DNA of 23,925 bases from Perkinsus chesapeaki (lineage: Eukaryota > Perkinsozoa > Perkinsida > Perkinsidae). Where the stretch lies: positions 1-23,925 of the forward strand of contig JAAPAO010000555.1 in NCBI GenBank assembly GCA_013115145.1. The letters run 5' to 3'. A model generated the notes under the pieces. It ran no database searches. It had not been told where the DNA came from and worked only from the letters and a program-made list of their open reading frames with translations. The position numbers and the translations under genes were made by a program. Numbering within the stretch: position 1 is the first letter of the stretch; each line of letters begins with the position of its first letter. This document shows positions 1 through 12,630 of this stretch, one piece after another.

Positions 1-114
1 TCATTACATTTATATATTATTATTATGCCTCCATTTCCTCATTACATTTATATATTATTATTATGCCTCCATTTCCTCATTACATTTATATATTATTATT
101 ATGCCTCCGCTTCA
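1..114. repeat. Three tandem 38-bp AT-rich repeat units
   Basis: Units start at 1, 39 and 77. The first two are identical and the third differs only near its end. Each holds an ATTATTATTATG-type stretch. The block lies just upstream of a splice acceptor at 127, so it is probably inside an intron of the transporter gene. The array may extend beyond the left edge. Confidence 0.95.
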
Positions 115-127
115 TCATTATTATCAG

Positions 128-2598
128 ATTCAAGTAGTTTCGCTACTACTGGTATTCCCTTATTGCCTTCGTGACAACATGAGCGGCTTTAAGTGGATTG
201 CAATTCTATCAATAGTGGCAATGCTGGTAAGGGAAAGGTCCCCGGTTCGAACCCGGGAGAATGCATTTTTCAGGCATTAACGGTGGCAGTTGTCGCTCTT
301 TCGATCGTCCGAATCATGGAGAAGCCCGTTGAATGGGTTCATAAACCAACAGATGTAAATTATTAAAAATGCAGCATGCCGGGATCGAACCTGCGTCCTC
401 CTTTTCAGGATAACGTAGCTTCCATCAAATACTTCAGCGGTGCCTCGTCATTCATCGCTATCTCTATCAGCAGTGTGAGCTATCTGTGCCACTTCAACGT
501 AATACTAATAATTTTGGGACAATTTCGTGGCGCGTGCCTTGCTCTTCAATGCTCTTCCTGTCTGTGACTTATGAGAGTCAATAGAAATTAATTTTACATA
601 TTCTTAATTGGTCTCTCCAGCAACACTCGAACCCTGGTGTGTTTTTGTAATCATATCTTCTATGTAAAAAATCTTCAAGGGCGTAATTATTAGCATCGAA
701 GTGACCTCTTACTTGTCTTTGTCAGATTTTGCCGGTTGTTGCTGATGAGATGCGAGCGCCGACTAAGCAACGTTCGAATGAAGTAATATCTCCTTGTGGT
801 TGTAAGGTATACGTTATTGTAGGCTATTCGATGGTCGATGGCCTCGGTGGCGGTTATGTATATCGCATTTGCTGTGTTCGGGTAGGGGAGGGCCGGCGAG
901 GGACAGTGTAGGGAAATTTTATTACGATTTTCTTTCCCCTTTGTGCATGCATGCGGACAGATATATGGTATTGTGAACTCTGAAGGACTACTGGTCGCCG
1001 CACTAATTTCCGAAGGGCAAATGAGACTTGGGAAATGCAACGAGGTTAATGAAAAATGATGAGATATCGGATTAAATAATAAAACGAGATGATTTATTTA
1101 ATTTTATTAAGTAGCCTACCAGTAGATGTACAAATGTGAATTTACGGTATAAGTTTCGAATGAAGGTTGATAGTGAATCTACAACATATATTCCTTGGTA
1201 AATCATATATAATATTATTATTCGTATTAATCATCAGTGATGTAAGGATGACTTGATAATTATCATCTTAGAAGTTCTAGTAATAAGAATAGCTATTAAT
1301 TTGGTAATAGAAATTTTACTGTTGGTGAATAGCGATTTGGGGTGATATATCTGTCACGTTAGGTCATCAGATTATTAGAATGATATCTTGGATCCAATCA
1401 ATAGTGGACTTCCTCGACGTTTCTGCATGCTTATTAGGTACATTTACGCTTACGATATGCCAGGGGGCGTCAAGGGCGATATCTTACTTAATTTCCCGAG
1501 CGACAGTAATCCGCCCAGGTTCGATCCTCGGCGGCGGCATTTTTATCTTTTTAGGCGTTCTGGTTAACATAGTGAGGATTGGTCTCTTTTTAACGCTGGA
1601 CTTGAGCTACCCTCTGCTCGTCCTGCCATGCTATCAGTCGCTAGAGGATCTAGTGACCGAACTTCGTGGCGAGGGAGGAAATGGGCAGAGAAGGAGGAAG
1701 AGTCTTGGAAGAAAATTATGGAGTGAGTTGGAATGCCATTTTACGGTTTTAGAAACTGGATTGATTATCTTTTCGCGAGGGCAAAATATAAAGTTGTAAG
1801 TATCTTGATTCAGGAATGCATTACAGTTATTTGAGCTTTTTTATATCGCTACTTTCATGCGAAAAAAATACAGGAAGAGCAGAAACATTTTTCGTTTCTC
1901 TTCGTCCGAGCTGGACAAGACGTGATTGATTCGCATTCATCTTGTGTGTTTTAGGAGAAAGCATCAAAGTATTTCTTTGGAGACTCATTTTAGGGTGCTC
2001 TTCTATGCATTTACGGTGGCATTTAATATGCCGCTCTGACTGGAGATATTTCCACATACTTCGGAAAAGAGTTTCCATTACATTTCGGGGGTACATTCCG
2101 TGAAGCTAGGTGATTCGTCGAGTACTGTTGGATATCCTTTTAAACTTTATTTATGGGATTACCGCAGGAATCTTACGTTGTTGTTGACTTTCAGATGTGA
2201 CTGAGATTTTACTACTCTGTCTGACTTCACTGGCGTGCGCGATTGCTGTGCCACACATCCAGGTGAGTTTCGTGCACATGCGTGCAAAAAGATATTTTTT
2301 AGGTTGTCTTTGCATTCTTGGGATCGACGGTTTGCAATATCATTGCATTTGTGCTGCCGCCGTTGTTCTTTATAAATGTAAGGAAAATATGAAAACGTTT
2401 TCTCCGAATAATTTTCTTCAGTCGAGACCAGTGGGCTCGTCATTCTGGACAAAAAGGAACCTCGGCGCCGCACTTTTACTCGGCCTTGGTCTCTTCCTGG
2501 TGGTGGCCTGCACAGGGGTAAGTGTCCGATGAAAAGTCACGCGCCACGAAATGGTTCAGGTTCAAATCGCGAATATCAATCAGTTAGTTCACGAATGA
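128..2598 (+). CDS. Amino acid/auxin permease (AAAP) family transporter, 5' end missing
   Basis: This encodes a multi-pass membrane protein of the AAAP/SLC38-like family, which moves amino acids across plasma or vacuolar membranes. Exons joining in phase are 128-226, 274-354, 409-498, 726 to about 855, 1438-1505, 1555-1722, 2195-2262, 2303-2377, 2422-2517 and 2560-2598 (TGA). Family hallmarks seen in order are YLCHFN followed by the LPVVADEM segment, a GDILLNFPSDS segment, a VNIVRIGLFL helix ending SYPLLVLP, and GSTVCNIIAFVLPPLFFIN. A last helix ends in a short polar tail. Introns are 40-54 nt apart from 499-725, about 856-1437 and 1723-2194. The junction between the fourth and fifth exons does not resolve to a clean GT donor, so that border is open. 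The start codon and first helices lie left of the window. Substrate cannot be told. Confidence 0.88.
227..273 (+). other. Intron containing a tRNA 3'-half-like module (sense)
   Basis: This 47-nt intron (GTAAGG...CAG) joins two phase-0 exons of the transporter. It holds a perfect T-arm: stem 241-245 pairs with 253-257 around TTCGAAC (246-252). A 7-nt acceptor strand (258-264), a discriminator-like A (265) and TTTTT (266-270) follow, ending directly in CAG. A Pol III terminator would look like this T run, which here also serves as the pyrimidine tract. Confidence 0.8.
355..408 (-). other. Intron containing a tRNA 3'-half-like module (antisense)
   Basis: This 54-nt intron separates two phase-0 transporter exons. 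On the minus strand it reads as a T-arm (TTCGATC at 389-383, one stem mismatch), a 7-nt acceptor strand (377-371), an A (370) and five T (369-365). The spacing is the same as in the sense copy at 227-273, in the opposite orientation to the host gene. Confidence 0.75.
1506..1554 (+). other. Intron containing a tRNA 3'-half-like module (sense)
   Basis: This 49-nt intron lies between the transporter exon ending GACA and the one starting GCGTT; joining them restores a Ser codon. Inside are TTCGATC (1520-1526), CTCGG, a 7-nt strand (1532-1538), A (1539) and TTTTT (1540-1544). The T-stem has one mismatch and one G-T pair. Confidence 0.7.
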
Positions 2599-3119
2599 AG
2601 AGGATTATATACACAGTCTACTTTCCTCGAATAATCTGATTATTTTACACAGCATTCTTTTTCTTGTTTTTACCAACGCTGTCTGTCGCAGCGGTGTAAT
2701 CGTCTATAGTACCATTACATTTCTGGGGACGAATACCTAGGGCCTGTTGTTGCCTTTGATTCGAGTCTGCCAGCTTGTTTGTGTTTGTCACTATGCAGAA
2801 GTGGTGTATTCACAAGAGAACAGAGCGCTCGCGTTTAAAGGTGGAAAAATTTCTTCCAAGCTTGTCAAGAGAATCTGCTAAGCAGATGGTTGACTCAAGA
2901 ACTGGATCGGGCTGCCCAATTTGGGCACAAGTGGATTGATTTCCATCTCGAGTCTCATAATATGAGACTCGCTCAGATAGTCCAGCCGATTAGCTGCGAC
3001 CGTTTCATGTGCACAAGTACGAGTAAGCGAGATTCGCGCTTGAACGGTCAACTTGGGAATACGATATGAGTAGACTTGGGAGTACCCGAGTGAATTAGCT
3101 GACACAAAGGCCTGTGGAT
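2599..3119. other. Stretch without a confident gene
   Basis: This follows the transporter stop and probably holds its 3' end. An ATG at 2793 opens a 45-codon frame ending near 2930 whose composition looks coding, but I could not connect it to other exons. A perfect 10-bp hairpin lies at 2949-2971. Confidence 0.5.
2949..2971. repeat. Perfect 10-bp inverted repeat with 3-nt loop
   Basis: CGAGTCTCAT (2949-2958) is followed by AAT and its exact reverse complement (2962-2971). No T run follows, so a factor-independent terminator is not implied. It lies between possible exons. Confidence 0.9.
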
Positions 3120-3578
3120 ATGAGTGCGTGTAATGATGCCCATCCAGGCAGGGCTACTTCATCCCAAGTTGTCAGTTCACTTCAAGTCCGTCTTTCGTCG
3201 AAACATACCCCGCCAGGCAAATATTTGGTATTTTAAAAATATTATTTTTCCCGAGGTGTACAGTTCTGGGAGAACCCCTTCACAATTACATCCTATCAGC
3301 GGCACGATATCTTGGCTGCTTGTAGGGCTCCTGAATCTCGTCGGGTTGTGAGCCCTCTGGCCTCAAAGGCATCTTAGCGTCGGGCCCTGTGGCGCAACGG
3401 TAGCGCATCTGACTCCAGATCAGAAGGTTGTCCGTTCGAATCGGGCCGGGGTCATTTTTCAAACTAAGTTGTTCGTACTATGGCACTCGTCTCGTCATGA
3501 CAGTTTCTGTCTGATTCTTAGGTGGAGGGACATTACCTTTGCACTTTCAACACAGAACTGATATTAGGGAAAACCTGA
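3120..3578 (+). CDS. Small unknown protein, three exons, 82 residues
   Basis: I do not recognise this protein. Exons are 3120-3227 (ATG start), 3264-3347 and 3522-3578 (TGA), all phase 0. The first intron is 36 nt (GTATTT...ACAG) and the second is 174 nt (GTGAGC...TTAG). The product begins MSACNDAHPG, has an aromatic patch (FWENPFTITSYQRHD) in the middle and no membrane segment. If the second intron were kept, translation would instead end at a TAG at 3375-3377 after ten other codons. The good donor and acceptor and the matching phase favour splicing, but the choice is not certain. The second intron carries the tRNA-Trp gene. Confidence 0.5.
3383..3454 (+). tRNA. tRNA-Trp (anticodon CCA)
   Basis: A complete 72-nt cloverleaf reads as acceptor GGCCCTG with CGGGGTC (7 pairs, G-T wobbles allowed), D stem GCGC/GCGC, anticodon stem TCTGA/TCAGA around CTCCAGA, variable AGGTT, T stem GTCCG/CGGGC around TTCGAAT, and discriminator A. 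TTTTT follows at 3455-3459 as a Pol III stop. There is no tRNA intron and no encoded CCA. It sits inside the likely last intron of the gene at 3120-3578. Confidence 0.95.
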
Positions 3579-3807
3579 TGCAGGGGAATAATAAAATGAA
3601 AATGATGGATAATCGCATGTTAGGAGGTTCCTTAATAACGGGCCTTCGCCAACCTGGTACAAACCACCTGGATACAAGGCGAACGCAGACTGCAGCGTGG
3701 AGCTTGGGATTACAAATGTTCACGACTGCGGCCCAAGAAGCATTTTCAAATATACAGAAATAAATGAAATAAAAAAAGCAACATCGTGGAGGCTCACCGA
3801 TAGAGAG

Positions 3808-4441
3808 TCATGACAGGCTCATACCACGGAGAGCTTTGAGCAGAAGTTTATGCTCGAAACGAGCAGCGATGCTGAGCTCTTTAGCCATCACTTGGTTGTG
3901 TGCCATTGGGCAACGAACATCATAACACTGGCCCTCCAAGTACGCCTGGCAAATGGTTTCATGGGTTGTAGGAGGGTCACGAAGTTCAAAAATAGAATGA
4001 GCATAAGGGCAAGCTTCATCTGAACAATTAGTCTTATTGCAGATTCTTGTCTTATAAAAGTCGGGTCTTGCTTGTAGTTCACCGCTCCAGTGAGCGTAGG
4101 TGCAGCTCTCACCAAACTTGCAGCGACCTTTCACGAAATATCGGCATACCTGACAAAACCAACTGAAAAAGTTAGAAGTCCTCCACTACTTTGGTTTTAT
4201 GTAGACGACCTTTGGCCCAGCTACTCCTTTTACCATTATAGAGGCATGTTGCCGCATCAGATGAAGAGTTAATAGGGCTCAACAAGGCTTCTGGCAGATA
4301 GTCAGGGTTGTCCAAGAGGCCCGGTTTTAAGGGAGTGTATTCAGAAGGCGAGATCAGCAGTTGAGGCGGCGACGCCGCGAGTAGGGTGGAGGCGCGCTTG
4401 TTGCTCCTCTTGTTGCCATTGGCTCGCCGTGGCTGGGACAT
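3808..4441 (-). CDS. CCCH-type zinc-finger protein, 197 residues
   Basis: This is probably an RNA-binding regulator of mRNA fate, as is usual for the CCCH family. Exon 1 runs from ATG at 4441 down to 4190 (84 codons). A 40-nt intron (4150-4189, GTAGTG donor) follows, then exon 2 from 4149 to the stop at 3808-3810. The N-terminal 80 residues are basic then Ser/Pro rich and look disordered. Three fingers follow: C-X7-C-X5-C-X3-H starting at about residue 86 (CRYFVKGRCKFGESC), C-X4-C-X4-C-X3-H at about 116, and C-X7-C-X4-C-X3-H at about 145. Splicing restores the usual KTKVC lead-in to finger 1. A second acceptor 13 nt upstream (CAG at 4163-4161) does not fit the phase. RNA target unknown. Confidence 0.88.
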
Positions 4442-5688
4442 TGATTGGATATCTGGGAATCTGGCAAGTATCTTAGCACCCGAGGGAACTAGGCAGGTTC
4501 TCGATCATCTGTGCGCGTGCGCAGGCTGGCACTTGGTAGCGCGTACCGCGCATCTTGCCTCATTTTCCACGATTGACTGGAGGTGGTGTAAAACTTGAGA
4601 CGCACACGAAGCACCAATGTGTGCCCGTTACATGTTCGGTCTTTTGCAATGATTAGTGTTGACACTTGAGCGGTACTCCAAGAAGATCGTATCAGCACGC
4701 CGCGCTGCAGCACGCTGCTTATCGAGCGAGCTAAACTCGATTGCTACCAAACTTCCACGACGGGTGCTTCGTTAAATACCCATAAGTTTGTCGATGCATC
4801 GTTGCCTTCATTATAGGGTGATTTGGTATGACTTTTGTATGGTGGGAGAATCTCCCGGGGAGATCAAGTAGTCCTTGAAAACATTCCCGGTTTGGCTCTG
4901 CACGCGTGCAACCCTAGCGCGGAGAGAACCAGAAAACTCGCTTCGCAGGTGCTGGCATACTTGGCCGCATCTGTGAAGCTTTTGCCATTTCATACCACTG
5001 ACTCGATTACATAGTCCTTTTGATCAAGCAAAGATTACCTTAGTCAGTTTGAATAACCTCAACCAAGGGAAGGAGATTTCAAACAGCTAGCTATTGCTCG
5101 CAGGGAGTGGACAAAGTGCCCCTCGAGTAGCTCGGAGTAAGAGATGGGACTGTTCGAGCATATAGACGTTGGTTCCCCTTAGCGCCCCTCTCCTCGGGCT
5201 GGCCGGTAGGGGTAGGGGATGGGACTGGAGGGCAACCATCATCTCCGTCGTCCGCGTCACACCACCGAGTCGCGTCACAATGCCTTCCAATGTTAACTAT
5301 TGAACCGGCTAATCTGCAGTCCCAGCGCTTCTTCGTAAGTTCGAGTTACGAATAGTCACCAGTGCAGTTGTCGATTGCACCACCAAAAAAGTCTGCTGAA
5401 ACTTCTGCTGTTGACGGCTCTAAATAGCGTTACACGACCCCATAGCCAACGGAGGGTCACCCCGTACCACAGGTCTTATGGGCCATCCGGGTACTCCTGT
5501 TTAGACCAGATGTATGATACAGTCTAATTTATACGGCGCAACCGGGATTGCATGCACTAATGTAGCCTCAGAAATGTGATCCTCGGAGACCAGAGAGCCT
5601 CGCGGAGGTATAGTCCTGGGGATGCTTACTCTTGCCAGAATCCAACACCAACTGAACTCTTCATTTCTCCACGACAGTAGAGTTTCGT
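4442..5688. other. Stretch with only weak gene candidates
   Basis: The first few hundred bases probably contain the promoter of the minus-strand CCCH gene. Weak candidates are a 60-codon minus frame at 4811-4993 starting MKWQKLHR, and a minus-strand open stretch 5085-5345 with a Cys-rich start and a Pro-rich middle that lacks an ATG. No exon chain could be built through either. Confidence 0.4.
5085..5345 (-). CDS. Possible last exon of an unknown minus-strand gene
   Basis: Between a TAA near 5345 and a TAG near 5085 the minus strand stays open with a biased composition: GRHCDATRWCDADDGDDGC, then a stretch rich in Pro, Ser and Thr. A possible acceptor (GGGACTGCAG) precedes ATTAGCC. I found no upstream exon that joins in phase, so this could be a chance open frame in GC-rich DNA. 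Confidence 0.25.
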
Positions 5689-5898
5689 ATGGCTGGTCAT
5701 GTCGTGCTACCGGATGATTCGCAATGGGTGCAAATAGAAAGTAACATTGAGGAGTTCTTGGCTGCTTTGAGAAGTTCCGAGAAGTTGTCAGGTAACGCAC
5801 TTCACTCTGATCCACTCAATTGAGTGAGCAGATACCTTCGACGGTTTAATCAGGCTTGTATGGTCGAATGAGCGAATATTCGGGAAGCCTTCGCGAAG
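5689..5898 (+). CDS. N-terminal exons of an unknown gene
   Basis: I do not recognise this gene. Exon 1 (5689-5791) starts at ATG and encodes an acidic helical N-terminus (MAGHVVLPDDSQWVQIESN). It ends in a GTAAC donor. A 62-nt intron (5792-5853) leads to exon 2 (5854-5898), which adds LYGRMSEYSGSLRE in phase and ends in GTGAGC. Downstream to about 6232 there are further coding-like stretches, one ending LKLFDPHYDQ near 6096 and one reading ALLAAVARVFDGELDYF before a GTCAG donor at 6232. I could not join them in one consistent phase, so the 3' part is left open. Confidence 0.5.
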
Positions 5899-6382
5899 GT
5901 GAGCTTTCATCGGCGTTATCGTGTTTATTTCCTGGGACTTCTCATCACTGAAAGTCGGAGAGTCTTCGTCCTCACATTGCCCTCCGTCATCTTAGTTGTT
6001 CTTCACGCGTAAGACTCCCGGTGATCGCTCTGAGAGAGAGAAGGCACAGGGTGCAGAAAAGTATTTTTTGAAACTGTTTGATCCGCACTATGACCAGGTT
6101 AAGCCTGGTAGTGGTTTTCTTTCCTGATAGTCGCCGTTGCCGAGCCTTGTTAGCGGCCGTCGCACGTGTTTTCGACGGAGAGCTGGATTATTTCCGGCGA
6201 ACGATTAAAGCTGTGTTATCGACACTCTTACAGGTCAGTTATTCCTGGTGATTTCGGATAGGTGGGCGTTTGTGAGCGATTGATACCGTCCGATCTGGAG
6301 CTGACTCGGATTTCATGGCGAGGAAAAAATTTGGAAAATTTTTGGAAAAATTCAAGCAGATTTTTCCATTTCCCAGAACTTT

Positions 6383-6401
6383 ATAGTGTATAATACACTA
6401 T
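6383..6401. repeat. 19-nt perfect palindrome overlapping an ATG
   Basis: ATAGTGTAT, A, ATACACTAT reads the same on both strands. Its last bases overlap the ATG of the open frame at 6400. Both symmetry and length are unusual for chance; the role is unknown. Confidence 0.85.
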
Positions 6402-6654
6402 GCATTCCTCATTTTATCACTTGAGCAAGGGGTTGTGCTTCACCGAGGGACCGGCCAAGGTTCCTTTAGAAACCTTTGCGGCTTCGGCCTCGTGGACCAA
6501 ACCGTGTACTCTCCGTCATAAACAAACGGTCACGGCGGTCTCTGCTGTTTTGAGCCGTAGATCCTTCTTTGTAGCCATAGATAATGCGAAAAAAATCATC
6601 ATCGGAAAATTTCCGAAACATTTAGAACCTCAATCACGGCAGTTTGAATCCTGA
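6400..6654 (+). CDS. Doubtful 84-codon open frame running into a repeat
   Basis: The frame starts MHSSFYHLSKG and ends in IIIGKFPKHLEP plus seven residues before TGA. Its last 70 bases lie in the dispersed repeat that also occurs at 9312-9493 inside a PARG intron. The shared C-terminal peptide is therefore repeat sequence rather than evidence of a protein family. The non-repeat part has no recognisable domain. Most likely non-coding, or an exonised repeat. Confidence 0.2.
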   Translation: MHSSFYHLSKGLCFTEGPAKVPLETFAASASWTKPCTLRHKQTVTAVSAVLSRRSFFVAIDNAKKIIIGKFPKHLEPQSRQFES

Positions 6655-6766
6655 GCTGAATCGTATGCGGTCTGAAAGTTGTGAATATTAAGTGGAGCTA
6701 GGCTGTGATGGCTATGGTCAGCAGTAACGAACATAGTAACTGCTGTGACTGAGGACTGATGTTTGC
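6584..6766 (+). repeat. Dispersed 183-bp repeat, copy 1
   Basis: Nearly identical to 9312-9493; from ATCGG onward only a handful of substitutions were seen. It contains a B-box-like AGTTTGAATCC near 6641, several CTGA motifs, and a hairpin near 6719 formed by AGCAGT and ACTGCT. No terminal inverted repeats or target-site duplication were found. A short tRNA-related SINE or a structured RNA retrocopy are the main options. Confidence 0.9.
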
Positions 6767-6964
6767 TGATCACCTGTAAGGATTGGAGATGGGATGCTCG
6801 CTTGCGAGCGGTCGCCTATGTATTACCTAGAAATCTTTTGATAAAACTTCAAGATGATTTTTCAAGAAATTGAAGAATCAATGAAAAACTTTCAACGTTC
6901 GGCAGAGCCGACAGACATGTCCTTGCCCATAAGAACCCCCATGCGAGATGATACCACTTTTTAG

Positions 6965-7344
6965 CTCCGAGAGGGAGATGAGATTCCGTTTTTATCGGCA
7001 TGTCGGGTTGAAGGCGAAATGAAAGAAATGACGCTGAATCGCCTCCAGGTAGGTGAATACGAATAAAAGCGAGCCATCTAGTTTCACAGAGATGTGTTCT
7101 TTGAATCGTTTGCCTAATAAAAGTTGTAAAAATTGATATTGTATTGTACAATAATTTTTTTTGCGAGAAAATGTGCTTCCAGATCAGAGAGAAATATCAG
7201 TTACTTCTACCTGGGGACATCTGCTGCTCCTCTGATCTGGAACGATATTCGCTAATTTCACGCTTGCGCGGGTGGTATACAAGCAAACATACGCAGCGAG
7301 ATATTCTTGAGTTTAATGAGGGCCATCCCTCATTAAATTCCTGA
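6965..7344 (+). CDS. Two C-terminal exons of an unknown gene
   Basis: I do not recognise this gene. Exon 6965-7048 follows a TTTTTAG acceptor and reads LREGDEIPFLSACRVEGEM onward to a GTAGGTG donor. Exon 7183-7344 follows CTTCCAG in phase 0 and ends at TGA after a segment reading LERYSLISRLRGWYTSKH. An ATG at 6853 opens a plausible 5' exon (MIFQEIEESMKNFQRS...), but no donor joins it cleanly. A perfect 12-bp inverted repeat spans the second acceptor. Confidence 0.4.
7178..7241. repeat. Perfect 12-bp inverted repeat over a splice acceptor
   Basis: TCCAGATCAGAG (7178-7189) and its exact complement CTCTGATCTGGA (7230-7241) flank a 40-nt loop. The left arm includes the CCAG of the proposed acceptor at 7182. 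Confidence 0.9.
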
Positions 7345-7489
7345 GAGAGGATTGATCTTGGAGGAAGAAAAGTTATCTTGTCAAGAAGATTACGAGCACA
7401 TTAGTTTTGTATACAGTGTTTCCCGGAACCTCCGAAGGCTTCTCGCTACTCGAAATGTAGAGTAGGTGCTCGGCCTTGTTGCATCGATG

Positions 7490-11150
<3,661 letters not shown>

Positions 11151-11218
11151 TTTTTCTGCACTGAAATTGTTGAATTGTCAATGACGTGTATTCGATCCGC
11201 CCATTAAGTGAAAATAAG

Positions 11219-11449
11219 ATAGAGGTGTGCATTGCGCATCGCTGGAAACTCCTTGGCCGAGTCGCTGCGGTGCGAAAAAGGCACGCAGGACTCTGCAAGG
11301 TATCCAGGAAATTCTGGCTTTAACTATACAGTTGATCGATTTGTGAAATATAATTCTCCATGTCCGATAGTCTATACCCACGAAGTTTCGTCATTGTTTG
11401 GCAGGCTGTACTAAAAAATGCTAAGCTAATTACCTTGTCCAAACAATGA
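11219..11449 (+). CDS. Possible C-terminal exons of a small unknown gene
   Basis: Exon 11219-11299 (after AATAAG) reads VCIAHRWKLLGRVAAVRKRH and ends in GTATCC. Exon 11405-11449 follows TTTGGCAG in phase 0 and ends AKLITLSKQ, TGA. No start codon or upstream exon was identified between the PARG stop at 11150 and this point. The basic composition is coding-like, but the model is thin. Confidence 0.28.
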
Positions 11450-11649
11450 GACAGAAAAGCGTTTCGTTGACCGTCCACGAACGAGCAATGCTCCAAGGGC
11501 GACAGGCTACAAGAGACCACCTCAATGGAGGCCCCTTTGTGTCTGTAGCTGAGGCGTTCGCGGTTTCTATCGATTTAAAGCAAGGTCGATCGAGAGACGG
11601 GAAATCCTGAGAGGCAATTACTGAGTGGCAGTTTGTCGTACTGTCTAAT

Positions 11650-12630
11650 ATGTCGGACCCGCCGAGACAGACCGCCGGAAAAATTGTTAAGATGCAGCCA
11701 GAGGCCTCAGAGGTAGCTACCCTCTCCGAAAGCAGAAGATTTTGATGGACTTGGTCGTTTTGTGGAGTGTCTGAGGTTTATGTCGAACTCTTTTGAAATT
11801 CAATTGAGACTAGCACGGCCGATGTACTGTACTATCATATGATAACTTGATTAATTATGTAACTGTTCATGACCATATAATTATTATATGATAATACTAC
11901 TCTGAGTTCTGTACACGGACATTTATTGGATTTGAAAGTACAACTCATCGTTCTTCACTATCTGCCACGACTCTATTAAAAAGACGTTATATCTCCCGAA
12001 TACTCGCAATGTGAACCTCCAGACGTATTTATTGTTTGGCAGGCTCCTCAAGGAAGACTGCCTCCGCCAGCCCGTGTCATTTACGTGGATCGAGCCGGCA
12101 ATCAAGCGGTAAGTCCGTACGAAAGCTCGCTACCTTTACGGAAATTGTGGATAATTCTCAACTTTGCCGCGGTTGCACTAGTCGCCAAGTTGCTTCCGCC
12201 CCAACCGGTGAATTTGGCGTTGAAGTCGAATAAGGTATTTCATTATTGCGTTGTAGTAGGGAACCCTTACTGACGTATGATCTTCCGAAGTTTTCCCTTG
12301 AAGGGAATCCCTTCTTCGTTTTTCCTTCTTCCTCCTCTCCAAGGTAGGTATCATTACGTCTATGCTGTTTCCAGAGTCCAACAATCACTAGTGGGATTTA
12401 TAAAACGATAGTTTTCACATTGTGATCGCCCGACGCAGATGGAACCCTTCAGTGTTCATTTCTTTTAGGTTTTCGGGATATCTCCTACAGGCTACAGAAG
12501 AATGATGAGCGATGATAGAAATGTTAATCAGAGATTTGTAAGTCGAACTATGCGCCCGGAAATTTCCGAGAAATATGAGCCACCTGGACGGGCAAAAAGT
12601 GAACAGAATTTTGGCAAAAATGAATCGTAG
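11650..12630 (+). CDS. Unknown single-pass membrane protein, 138 residues
   Basis: Exons 11650-11712, 12043-12234 and 12469-12630 join in phase 0 with GTAGCT, GTATTT and AG borders. The protein starts MSDPPRQTAGKIVKMQP, has a Pro-rich linker, then RVIYVDRAGNQ and one clear membrane helix (LWIILNFAAVALVAKLL, about residues 58-74). A polar, basic tail reads GYRRMMSDDRNVNQRF and ends KNES. Layout and the VIYVDRAGN lead-in faintly recall selenoprotein-K-like ER proteins, but there is no GGxUG end, so I do not assign it. The first intron (330 nt) is very AT-rich around 11830-11900. Confidence 0.6.

Noticed and set aside
1-114. CRISPR-like array
   Set aside because: The 38-bp units are directly adjacent with no spacers and lie in eukaryotic intronic sequence.
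128-270. Complete tRNA formed by transporter exon plus intron (a 5' strand near 152 can pair with the intron acceptor strand)
   Set aside because: No D-arm or anticodon arm can be folded, and the 5' part is conserved transporter coding sequence; only the 3' half is tRNA-like.
2159-2473. Minus-strand open frame opposite the transporter exons
   Set aside because: Shadow of plus-strand exons fixed by AAAP family motifs.
6719-6766. Box C/D snoRNA in the dispersed repeat
   Set aside because: CTGA and a TGATG-like box are present, but spacing and a terminal stem are not convincing; left as an option in the repeat finding.
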